From NCBI GenBank assembly GCA_025210775.1, contig JAOARB010000020.1, forward strand, positions 62,001 through 126,000: a DNA stretch of 64,000 nucleotides, written 5' to 3'. The notes below the pieces were generated by a model, which saw nothing but the letters and a program-made list of their open reading frames with translations, was not told the origin of the DNA and made no database searches. Both the position numbers and the translations under genes were made by a program. The DNA is from Prolixibacteraceae bacterium (lineage in GTDB: Bacteria > Bacteroidota > Bacteroidia > Bacteroidales > Prolixibacteraceae). Shown in pieces: positions 56,519-64,000 of this stretch. Position 1 is the first letter of the stretch. Each line of letters starts with the position of its first letter.

Positions 56519-57442
56519 TTATTTTTTTAGTAGTTGCATCACTTTTTCGGTTTTATCCTCTAGAGATAGATGACCATCGATCCAGTGAATGTTAAAACCA
56601 TTCTTTTCCATTCGTCTATACCAAGTCATTTGTCTTTTTGCAAACTGATGGATGGCTACATTTAAACCTTCTACCATTCTCTGTTTCGAGATCTGCCCTG
56701 TTAAGAATTCAGTTATAAACTTGTATTCCAAACCATAATAGATCAATCCTTCAGGAGTTACACCTTGATCAAGAAGACCTTGAACTTCTTCGACCATTCC
56801 CTCTTCGAGTCTTTGGTGGAGACGTTCGGTGATTCTCTGACGACGCTCTTCTCTTGAGAAATCAATACCTACAATCAAGCTATTTATTTGAGGGAATTCC
56901 CAATCAAGATCGGGATGATCGACCATATATTCTTCTATCTCGATAGCACGAATAGCTCGTTTCTTATTTTCGATGTCGCTATTGTTATGAACACTTTTTA
57001 GTTGCTTAAGTCGCGCTACAAGCTGTTCGAGTGTCATCTGTGACAATGTTTCACGCAAAGGTTCATTCACTGGTACTTGAGCAAGTTTATATCCTTTAAG
57101 GACAGCCTCAATATACATTCCCGAACCGCCACATAATACAGGAAAGATATCTTTTGACTTTAGATCTTCATATACTTTTTGAAAATCCTTCTGATATTCA
57201 AAGACATTATATTGCTCGCCTGCATCTAGGATGTCTATTAGATGATAAGGAACTTGTTTGTCGTCGACAACATAGTCGGCTAAATCCTTACCCGTACCAA
57301 TATCCATACCACGATATACTTGTCGTGAATCTGCAGATATCACCTCTCCATATAGTAGAGATGCCACCTTTGTTGCTAATGAAGTTTTACCGGTGGCCGT
57401 AGCCCCTAAAACCGTAATCATATCATATACTTGCTCGTGCAT
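56519..57442 (-). CDS. miaA: tRNA dimethylallyltransferase
   Basis: A 307-residue enzyme that adds a dimethylallyl group to A37 of tRNAs reading UNN codons. Motifs: P-loop LGATATGKTSLA (about 12-23), ISADSRQVYRGMDIGTGK, PYHLIDI, FPVLCGGSGMYIEAVL, and the C-terminal YYGLEYKFITEFL and FAKRQMTWYRRM. Length matches the family. It is monocistronic, in the minus direction, ending at the shared terminator. Confidence 0.97.
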   Translation of the reverse strand: MHEQVYDMITVLGATATGKTSLATKVASLLYGEVISADSRQVYRGMDIGTGKDLADYVVDDKQVPYHLIDILDAGEQYNVFEYQKDFQKVYEDLKSKDIFPVLCGGSGMYIEAVLKGYKLAQVPVNEPLRETLSQMTLEQLVARLKQLKSVHNNSDIENKKRAIRAIEIEEYMVDHPDLDWEFPQINSLIVGIDFSREERRQRITERLHQRLEEGMVEEVQGLLDQGVTPEGLIYYGLEYKFITEFLTGQISKQRMVEGLNVAIHQFAKRQMTWYRRMEKNGFNIHWIDGHLSLEDKTEKVMQLLKK

Positions 57443-57524
57443 ATTATTAAATATTAGGGTGTAGATTACAAATGAATTACAAAAATATCACTATTTTTAA
57501 ATTCGTAAGTGAAATAATGCTGAA

Positions 57525-58094
57525 ATGAATACAAAACAACATATCGAATCGTTTATTCTTTCCACAAAAACGCTGCTGCGTGGAGATAGTTTAAAGATAA
57601 ATCATTTATCAAAGGAATTAAAAGAAAAGGAAGTATACAACTATCTTTGGATTATGATTGTAGGGTATGTTATAGCCATACTATTTAAGTATGCGCTGAA
57701 CTATATCATGATGCCTTCTGTGAGTTGTAACATCCTATATAAGATACTAACCAAACCAGCTACTATTTTTCTTGTTCCATGGAGTACAGCATGGATTATA
57801 AGTAAGATCAGTGAGAAGACCAAAACAAATGTTCAAAATGAGACACTGTTTGCGGACCTTCTTCTTGCCTATATCCCTTTGTGGTTTTTAGAAGTGACCA
57901 CCATCTTGGTACCATGGTTATATTTAATATGGATTGTGAGTCCATATGCAATATATATCCTGTATCAGCTATTTCTATCTGAAGAACAAATTCCAAAGGA
58001 AAAGAAGAATAGATACACTATTGGCGCGGTTTTACTATATTTGTGCATTCATATCTGCATGTCTCTATTATTTAATATGATAAACCTGCTATAA
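57525..58094 (+). CDS. Predicted membrane protein, Yip1-like
   Basis: A 189-residue integral membrane protein with about five helices (for example LWIMIVGYVIAILFKYALNYI, LLLAYIPLWFLEVTTILVPWLYLIWIV, and VLLYLCIHICMSLLFNMI). The layout, a charged N-terminal region then five helices, resembles Yip1/DUF1282 proteins of Bacteroidota, whose role is unknown. It precedes smpB by 42 bp on the same strand and may be co-transcribed with it. The family assignment is by topology only. Confidence 0.65.
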   Translation: MNTKQHIESFILSTKTLLRGDSLKINHLSKELKEKEVYNYLWIMIVGYVIAILFKYALNYIMMPSVSCNILYKILTKPATIFLVPWSTAWIISKISEKTKTNVQNETLFADLLLAYIPLWFLEVTTILVPWLYLIWIVSPYAIYILYQLFLSEEQIPKEKKNRYTIGAVLLYLCIHICMSLLFNMINLL

Positions 58095-58136
58095 TATTAT
58101 AATTAGAGTAATGCCATATTACTATTTTATTAAGTC

Positions 58137-58592
58137 ATGAAAATTCAAAAGACAGTTAATATAAAAAATAAAAGGGCAACCTTTGACTACGAGATACTTG
58201 AACGATTGGTTGCAGGTATCTGTTTAGTTGGAACAGAAATTAAATCTTTACGTCTGGGGAAAGCAAACCTTTCAGACTCATTTTGTTATTTCGAGAAATC
58301 AGAGTTGTACGTAAGGAATCTTTCGATTTCGGAGTATGATTACGGTACACACTACAATCATATTGCAAAAAGAGAGAGAAAACTTTTATTGGAGAAAAAA
58401 GAAATACGTAAGTGGGAAAGAAAGATCAAAGAGAATGGTCTGACTATTATTCCTCTACGTCTATTTATCAATGATAGAGGTTTAGCTAAAATGGAAATAG
58501 GTCTTGCGAAAGGTAAGAAGAACTATGATAAGAGAGAATCTTTGAAGCTGAAAGATGCTAAAAGAGAAATGGATAGAAAGAAACGTTTCTAA
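58137..58592 (+). CDS. smpB: SsrA-binding protein SmpB
   Basis: A 151-residue RNA-binding partner of tmRNA in ribosome rescue. The core motifs [74 protein letters not shown] and [19 protein letters not shown], including the C-terminal tail that enters the mRNA channel, are all there. No tmRNA gene was recognised in the window. Confidence 0.97.
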   Translation: MKIQKTVNIKNKRATFDYEILERLVAGICLVGTEIKSLRLGKANLSDSFCYFEKSELYVRNLSISEYDYGTHYNHIAKRERKLLLEKKEIRKWERKIKENGLTIIPLRLFINDRGLAKMEIGLAKGKKNYDKRESLKLKDAKREMDRKKRF

Positions 58593-58599
58593 AATAAAA

Positions 58600-58635
58600 A
58601 TAGGATCTCCATCATATATATGATGGAAATCCTAT
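58600..58635. terminator. Bidirectional hairpin between smpB and arcB
   Basis: An 18-bp stem, ataggatctccatcatat with atatgatggaaatcctat, one mismatch and essentially no loop, between convergent genes and flanked on the smpB side by an A run. Confidence 0.8.
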
Positions 58636-58643
58636 GTGCTTAT

Positions 58644-59645
58644 TTACGAACCTAAAGTGGCAACCATTACTGCTTTGATGGTATGCATTCTGTTTTCTGC
58701 TTCATCAAAAACAATAGATGCCTCACTTTCAAATACATCGTCTGTTACTTCCATTGCAGTCAATCCAAATTTGTTATTAATCTCTTGACCTACTTGGGTT
58801 TCACAGTTGTGGAAAGAAGGAAGACAGTGTAAGAATTTTACATTTTTATTTCCGGTCATTTCCATCACTTCTTTGTTCACTTGATAAGGTTTAAGAAGTT
58901 TGATTCTTTCTTCCCATACTTCATCTGGTTCTCCCATAGATACCCAAACATCAGTATAGATAAAGTCACAATCTTTAACAGCCTCTTCTACAGATTCTGT
59001 AATTAAGATTTTACCTCCTGTTTCATCCGCAATTGCTTGACAACGTTCTTGTAGCTTTTGCTTAGGTTGACATTGTGTTGGAGCAGCGGCACGGAAATCC
59101 ATTCCTAGTTTTGCTGCACCTACCATTAGTGAATTCCCCATATTGTTACGAGCATCACCAAGGTAAGCAAATTTCACTTCAGAAAGATCTTTAGAAGTAT
59201 GCTCCATCATGGTAAGGAAATCGGCTAAGATCTGTGTTGGGTGGAACTCATTAGTCAGACCATTCCAAACAGGTACTCCTGCAAATTCAGCCAATTCATT
59301 CACAATTTGTTGACCGTAACCACGGTATTCAATACCATCATACATTCGACCTAAAACACGAGCAGTGTCTTTCATAGACTCTTTCACCCCTATCTGTGAT
59401 CCTGAAGGTCCAAGATAAGTAACCTTAGCTCCTTGATCATAAGCAGCAACCTCAAAAGCACAACGTGTTCTTGTAGAAGATTTTTCGAATATCAATGCGA
59501 TATTTTTACCAGTCATACGAGGTTGTTCGTAACCTGCTCTTTTGGCTTTTTTTAGATCTGTAGCCAATTGCAATAAATAGCGAATCTCTTGTGGAGTATA
59601 GTCTAATAAAGTTAAGAAACTTTTATTTTTAAGATTGAATGCCAT
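58644..59645 (-). CDS. Ornithine carbamoyltransferase
   Basis: A 333-residue transferase joining carbamoyl phosphate and ornithine, or running in reverse from citrulline. The [10 protein letters not shown] carbamoyl-phosphate site, [23 protein letters not shown] (ornithine-specific) and [10 protein letters not shown] are present. Because it lies 21 bp downstream of carbamate kinase, I infer the catabolic role (ArcB: citrulline to ornithine plus carbamoyl phosphate, yielding ATP), rather than biosynthesis; Bacteroidota normally make arginine through acetylated or succinylated ornithine. No arginine deiminase is next to it. Confidence 0.93.
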   Translation of the reverse strand: MAFNLKNKSFLTLLDYTPQEIRYLLQLATDLKKAKRAGYEQPRMTGKNIALIFEKSSTRTRCAFEVAAYDQGAKVTYLGPSGSQIGVKESMKDTARVLGRMYDGIEYRGYGQQIVNELAEFAGVPVWNGLTNEFHPTQILADFLTMMEHTSKDLSEVKFAYLGDARNNMGNSLMVGAAKLGMDFRAAAPTQCQPKQKLQERCQAIADETGGKILITESVEEAVKDCDFIYTDVWVSMGEPDEVWEERIKLLKPYQVNKEVMEMTGNKNVKFLHCLPSFHNCETQVGQEINNKFGLTAMEVTDDVFESEASIVFDEAENRMHTIKAVMVATLGS

Positions 59646-59666
59646 AATTAAAAGTTTTATTAGGTT

Positions 59667-60635
59667 TTATGCTTTTTCTACTTCTTCGTAATGAAGCGTA
59701 ATCTTTGTTCCGAATTTTCTATCTTGAAGTTTGGTAGCCTCAGTAATAATTGCTTTTTCACCACCATTATTAACAAAATCAAGACAAGCATTTACTTTAG
59801 GTTGCATTGTTCCTTCACCGAAAGCACCTTTGTGTCCGTATTCTACAGCGTCTTTGTAATCCAAGAACTCTAGCACTTTCTGATCTTTGGTACCAAAATC
59901 AGAATAAAGGTAAGGAACATCTGTAAGAATGTAAAACTCATCCGCACCTACACTTGTTGCAAGGACAGAAGAAGCCATATCTTTGTCAATAACCCCTTCC
60001 ACTGGAACTAGGTTGTTTAATTGATCATGGTAAACAGGGATTCCTCCTCCTCCACTAGCAATTACAATAACACCACGTTCACAAAGTTCTTTGATCCAAG
60101 AAGAGTTCATTACAGAGATAGGAGTAGGCGAAGGAACGACTCTACGGTAAGCCCCCTCTTTCTTTGGAGTAGATTTAAACTGCCAACCATTCTCTTGTTG
60201 TAATTTATTCTTCTGTTCTTCGTTATAGGTAGGGCCAACACGCTTAGTCCAATTAACAAAAGCATGATCATCAGGATCTACCTCAACCATAGAAGCCATG
60301 GTAATTACTTCACGTTGGATATTATACTTTTTAAGAAGATTTCTTAGATTTCGTTCAATAGTATAACCTATGCCACCTTGGGAATCGGCTACACAAACAT
60401 CCAAAGGCATAGATGGGATACCATAATCCCTTGTTCCAGCCTCGTTACGTAGAAGGATATTTCCAACTTGAGGGCCATTACCATGAGTAATGATAAGATT
60501 ATAATTCTCTTTCAACAAAAATACAATATTCTCTAATGTATCCATTGTATTTTTATTCTGTTGGTCTATATTACCTTCTTCATTGGAACGCAAAAGTGCA
60601 TTACCACCTAAAGCTAATACTGCAAGTTTTGTCAT
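59667..60635 (-). CDS. arcC: Carbamate kinase
   Basis: An amino-acid-kinase-fold enzyme of 322 residues that makes ATP from carbamoyl phosphate and ADP. Motifs: LAVLALGGNALL, NLIITHGNGPQVGNILLRN, VIASGGGGIPVYH, DKDMASSVLATSVGADEFYILTDV and AFGEGTMQPKVNACLDFV. I choose ATG 60635 (MTKLAVLALGG) because the longer frame starts at a TTG at 60644. It forms a two-gene energy-yielding unit with the ornithine carbamoyltransferase. Confidence 0.95.
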   Translation of the reverse strand: MTKLAVLALGGNALLRSNEEGNIDQQNKNTMDTLENIVFLLKENYNLIITHGNGPQVGNILLRNEAGTRDYGIPSMPLDVCVADSQGGIGYTIERNLRNLLKKYNIQREVITMASMVEVDPDDHAFVNWTKRVGPTYNEEQKNKLQQENGWQFKSTPKKEGAYRRVVPSPTPISVMNSSWIKELCERGVIVIASGGGGIPVYHDQLNNLVPVEGVIDKDMASSVLATSVGADEFYILTDVPYLYSDFGTKDQKVLEFLDYKDAVEYGHKGAFGEGTMQPKVNACLDFVNNGGEKAIITEATKLQDRKFGTKITLHYEEVEKA

Positions 60636-60853
60636 AGTGTACAAATATTTAAAAGGAATCTTTGGTAATAATTTCTGAAACTAAAATAACACATTTAACA
60701 TCTATAAACCAATGACTTGGAACGTGCTTAAGAACATTGTTATGTTAGAATAAAAATCATACATTTTCCAATTTGTTTTGCACAGAAATGCACTTTCCAC
60801 ACTTTTTAAGGTAAATTCTATGGAAAGTATAAAACTAGTACCAACCAAAAGAT

Positions 60854-60861
60854 TAAATTTG
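60854..60861 (+). promoter_or_regulatory. Candidate -7 box of ftsK
   Basis: TAAATTTG matches TAnnTTTG 39 bp before the start codon at 60900; the -33 element is not clear. Confidence 0.4.
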
Positions 60862-60899
60862 TAATATAAACATGAAAGAATTATAGGATTTAGATAAGA

Positions 60900-63428
60900 A
60901 TGACAAAAAAGAAAACAAACGCCGTAACCAATCTATTTTCAAAAATAAAGAACCTTCGTCCTGGAGGTAGAATAAAATTAATCTTTGCACTTATCTCCTT
61001 TGCATTTGCATTGTATCTATTAATATCTCTTATTCTTTTCTTTATTTTAGGGAAATCAGATCAGAGTGCTCTTAATATCACTGTTCAAGAGATATTATCT
61101 GACCCTTCTAATACCATCCATAATATCGGAGGAAAATCTGGGATCTATCTTGGAGATTATCTCATCAATAGATATCTAGGACTGGCTTCTTTTGGGGTGG
61201 TATATTTCTTTGTACTACTAGGCTTCTTTGCACTAGGAGGGAAAAAAAGATTTCTACTTAGAACAGTGAAGTTAATGATCATCATGTCATGGAGTAGTAT
61301 TACTTTAGGCTACCTTTTTGTAGCTTTCTATGAGAACTCTAATTTCTTTCCCGGAGGAGCTTACGGACTATACTATAGCCAGCTAATGAATAGTGCTATA
61401 GGCAAACTAGGGACATTCTTAGTTCTTCTGGTAACAGCGATGGTCTTCATGATATTCGAATTTGATAATTTCCCAGACCTGTTAAAATCGGCAATAGAGA
61501 AATCTATTGACTTCTGCTCCTATAGTTCCCAACGTTTTATCGCATTCTTTAAGTCTTTATCTCTAAAAAAACGCACCCCTACTCATTTGGCTACAGAAGT
61601 GGCAAATAATGAAGCAGAGATTGTTTCAGATGATCATAAAGAAGAAGAGGTTGTTGAAAAAGAGAGTTTCAAGAATCCTGTAACTGAAGAACAACCAATA
61701 ACTGAACCAACAAAAGAGATCGTTCCAGAGGAAGAAGCCATACCTGAATTTCATTTTGAACTTCCTGTCGAAGAGGCAAAAACAATTATCACAGAACCTA
61801 CCCCTCAACGAATAGAGGATAAAGAAGAAGTCGGAAACCACGACGAAAATGAAGAAGATCTAAACCTTGAGGTGGCTGAGATGGTTCACGAAGAGCAAGT
61901 AAACGAGCTAGATCATAAACCTCTAGAGAATTACGATCCTACATTGGATCTTTCTTCTTACAAATTCCCTGGACTCGATCTACTACGTAAATTCGATTCT
62001 CAGTCGAATGTAGTAACAACGGAAGAGTTGCAAGAGAATAAAAATCGTATTGTGGAGACACTGAAAAACTACAATATTGAGATTAAAAGTATTAAAGCAA
62101 CCACTGGACCAACCATCACCTTATATGAAATAATTCCTGCGCCAGGAGTACGTATCAATAAGATCAAGAACCTAGAGAATGATATCGCATTAAGTCTTGC
62201 TGCCCTAGGTATACGTATTATTGCACCGATCCCAGGGAAAGGAACTATCGGTATTGAAGTACCAAACCAAAAGGCACAGATCGTTTCAATGAGAGAAATT
62301 ATTGGATCAAAGAAATTCTCTGAATCCGATTATGAGTTGCCTATTGCTTTCGGGAAAACGATCTCTAACGAGGTTTATATGGTCGATCTAGCTAAGATGC
62401 CACACATTCTTGTTGCTGGCGCAACAGGACAAGGTAAATCAGTTGGGCTAAACGCCATGATTGCATCTCTTCTATATAAAAAGCATCCAGCTCAATTAAA
62501 ATTCGTTTTTGTCGATCCAAAGAAAGTAGAGCTTAGTCTATATTCGGTGATCGAAAATCACTTCCTCGCAAAGATGGAAGACGAAGAAGAGCCAATTATT
62601 ACAGATGTTCAGAAGGTGAAGAATACACTAAACTCTGTATGTATTGAGATGGATAAACGATATGACCTATTAAAAAATGCGCATGCTAGAAATATAAAAG
62701 AGTACAATAAGAAGTTTATCGAAAGACGTCTTAATCCAGATAAAGGACACCACTACCTTCCTTATATTGTTGTTATTGTTGATGAGTTTGCCGACTTAAT
62801 CATGACAGCGGGGAAAGAGATTGAATCTCCGATTGCACGTATCGCACAGCTAGCAAGGGCTGTTGGTATTCATATGATTATCGCAACACAAAGACCATCA
62901 GCGAACATTATCACTGGACCTATTAAGGCAAACTTCCCAGCGAGGGTAGCATTTAAAGTAGCCTCGATGATTGACAGTAGAACCATTCTTGATTCTCCAG
63001 GTGCCAATCAATTAATTGGGAAAGGAGATATGCTTATCCATACGGGTAGTGAGATGACACGTGTTCAATGTGCATTTATTGACACGCCTGAAGTGGAAGA
63101 ATTGGTTCAATTTATTGGCGCACAAAGAGGATATCCTACGGCATTCTTGCTTCCTGAATATAAAGATGAATCAGCACATGTAGGAGACGATGCAGACCTT
63201 GAGAATAGAGATGAACTATTTGAAGAAGCAGCTAGACTTATTGTGATGAACCAAGTAGGATCGACTTCTGCTATTCAAAGGAAATTTTCTATTGGCTATA
63301 ACAGAGCAGGAAGGATCATGGATCAACTTGAATATGTAGGAGTAGTGGGTCCCAATGAAGGATCAAAAGCACGTAAAGTTCTTGTTCCAGATGAAACAAA
63401 TCTTGAATTATTATTACAATCTCTATAA
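60900..63428 (+). CDS. ftsK: DNA translocase FtsK
   Basis: An 842-residue septum-bound DNA pump that clears and unlinks chromosome ends at division. Four transmembrane helices at the N-terminus (about 25-190), an acidic Glu/Pro-rich linker (about 225-345), an alpha domain (about 350-480), the motor with Walker A GATGQGKS (507-514) and Walker B YIVVIVDEFADLIM, the IARIAQLARAVGIHMIIATQRPS segment, and a C-terminal gamma winged helix (about 780-842; AIQRKFSIGYNRAGRIMDQLE) that reads polar chromosome sequences. The linker is short, as usual in Bacteroidota. It is followed 38 bp later by a lolA-like gene. Confidence 0.97.
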   Translation: MTKKKTNAVTNLFSKIKNLRPGGRIKLIFALISFAFALYLLISLILFFILGKSDQSALNITVQEILSDPSNTIHNIGGKSGIYLGDYLINRYLGLASFGVVYFFVLLGFFALGGKKRFLLRTVKLMIIMSWSSITLGYLFVAFYENSNFFPGGAYGLYYSQLMNSAIGKLGTFLVLLVTAMVFMIFEFDNFPDLLKSAIEKSIDFCSYSSQRFIAFFKSLSLKKRTPTHLATEVANNEAEIVSDDHKEEEVVEKESFKNPVTEEQPITEPTKEIVPEEEAIPEFHFELPVEEAKTIITEPTPQRIEDKEEVGNHDENEEDLNLEVAEMVHEEQVNELDHKPLENYDPTLDLSSYKFPGLDLLRKFDSQSNVVTTEELQENKNRIVETLKNYNIEIKSIKATTGPTITLYEIIPAPGVRINKIKNLENDIALSLAALGIRIIAPIPGKGTIGIEVPNQKAQIVSMREIIGSKKFSESDYELPIAFGKTISNEVYMVDLAKMPHILVAGATGQGKSVGLNAMIASLLYKKHPAQLKFVFVDPKKVELSLYSVIENHFLAKMEDEEEPIITDVQKVKNTLNSVCIEMDKRYDLLKNAHARNIKEYNKKFIERRLNPDKGHHYLPYIVVIVDEFADLIMTAGKEIESPIARIAQLARAVGIHMIIATQRPSANIITGPIKANFPARVAFKVASMIDSRTILDSPGANQLIGKGDMLIHTGSEMTRVQCAFIDTPEVEELVQFIGAQRGYPTAFLLPEYKDESAHVGDDADLENRDELFEEAARLIVMNQVGSTSAIQRKFSIGYNRAGRIMDQLEYVGVVGPNEGSKARKVLVPDETNLELLLQSL

Positions 63429-63466
63429 TTTAACTATATTGGGACACGATTTATTATAAACATAAT

Positions 63467-64000
63467 ATGAGAAGAGCAATATTACTATTAACGATTCTTT
63501 TAGGTTCAACTGTAGTATTTGGACAAAAAGACGGAAAAAGCATTATCGATAAATTCACGAAACAACTAGAGGCATACCCTTCAATATCAGCAACTTTTGA
63601 CTTTTCACTAGAAAACAAAGAAGCTGAAATAAGTGATACCAATTCGGGTAAGCTTGTTGTTAAAGGTGAAATGTACCGATTGGACATGTTAGGAATAGAA
63701 ATTTACTCGAATGGGAAAACGAGCTATTCTTATATGCCAAGTACCAATGAAGTAAATATTACCAATGTAGATAATGAAGAAGCAGGAGCAGTAGACCCAG
63801 CTAAAATGTTCGTTCTTTACAAGGAAGGGATGAATGCGAAACTTCTAAACACCCACACTCGTAACAATCTTAAAGAGTATGAGATTGAGCTTACTCCAGA
63901 AAAAGAGGAGAACTTCAAAAAGGTAGTATTATTTATTACCTCTGACAATAAGCTTAATAAAGCAATTACTTATGCTAACGATGGGAATGTTTACACTATC
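63467..64000 (+). CDS. LolA-like outer membrane lipoprotein carrier (3' end outside the window)
   Basis: 178 codons are seen and the frame continues past the window edge. Signal peptide (MRRAILLLTILLGSTVVFGQ), then IIDKFTKQLEAYPSISATFDFSLENKEAE and the open beta-barrel pattern GKLVVKGEMYRLDMLGIEIYSNGKTSYSYMPSTNEVNI, which is the LolA/LolB fold. It is a periplasmic carrier of lipoproteins to the outer membrane, or a related sensor in some Bacteroidota. Its place after ftsK is a conserved pair in this phylum. Confidence 0.88.
   Translation, partial: MRRAILLLTILLGSTVVFGQKDGKSIIDKFTKQLEAYPSISATFDFSLENKEAEISDTNSGKLVVKGEMYRLDMLGIEIYSNGKTSYSYMPSTNEVNITNVDNEEAGAVDPAKMFVLYKEGMNAKLLNTHTRNNLKEYEIELTPEKEENFKKVVLFITSDNKLNKAITYANDGNVYTI

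Overview
The window looks like a chromosomal segment of a low-GC anaerobic or facultative marine-type Bacteroidota, probably of the Bacteroidales/Marinilabiliales kind (my inference from gene content). The signs are a SusC/SusD glycan-uptake locus, a PorG homologue and a type IX secretion C-terminal signal, Bacteroidota-style lipoproteins, -7 boxes of the TAnnTTTG type, a class I hybrid-cluster protein, and the gene order murI-ompH-ompH-bamA-uppS-porG-nadK-pdxJ that is typical of this phylum. No rRNA, tRNA, CRISPR array or intact insertion sequence was recognised.

Layout. 0.4-2 kb: bcp and recA. 2-7 kb: a threonine operon, thrA (aspartokinase-homoserine dehydrogenase), a phosphoglycerate-mutase-like gene in the homoserine kinase slot, and thrC. 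7.1-8.9 kb: an accessory patch with a palindromic array of 11-bp repeats followed by an orphan protein carrying a duplicated HEPN-like motif. 9.2-12.9 kb: a nitrosative-stress module (hcp, iron-sulfur protein, divergent Crp/Fnr regulator) with a clear palindromic operator. 13-17 kb: ArsC-like protein, CBM9-like protein, outer membrane protein, TPR protein. 17-27 kb: cell envelope and cofactor genes. 26.9-29.2 kb: an SGNH/MBOAT acyl-transfer pair.

29.8-46.6 kb is a polysaccharide utilisation locus on the minus strand: a membrane-spanning propeller/LuxR regulator, SusC, SusD, two related PKD lipoproteins, a large GH5 enzyme with two CBM6-like domains and a type IX sorting signal, an Fn3-like lipoprotein and a GH3 beta-glucosidase lipoprotein. 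Together they would bind, cut, import and finish a beta-glucan-like polymer. 47.7-52 kb: malQ, an MFS transporter, and a DUF169-marR pair whose promoter is overlapped by a perfect 20-bp palindrome. 52.1-53.5 kb is a decayed gap with a second 11-bp-unit inverted repeat and a broken small gene. 53.6-64 kb: dipeptidyl peptidase IV, a small secreted protein, miaA, a membrane protein, smpB, arcB/arcC, ftsK and the start of a lolA-like gene at the window edge.

The best candidates for something undescribed are the two 11-bp-unit inverted-repeat elements, one of which lies directly upstream of the duplicated HEPN-like protein. The clearest regulatory findings are the Hcp operator placed at an activator position and the autoregulatory MarR palindrome.
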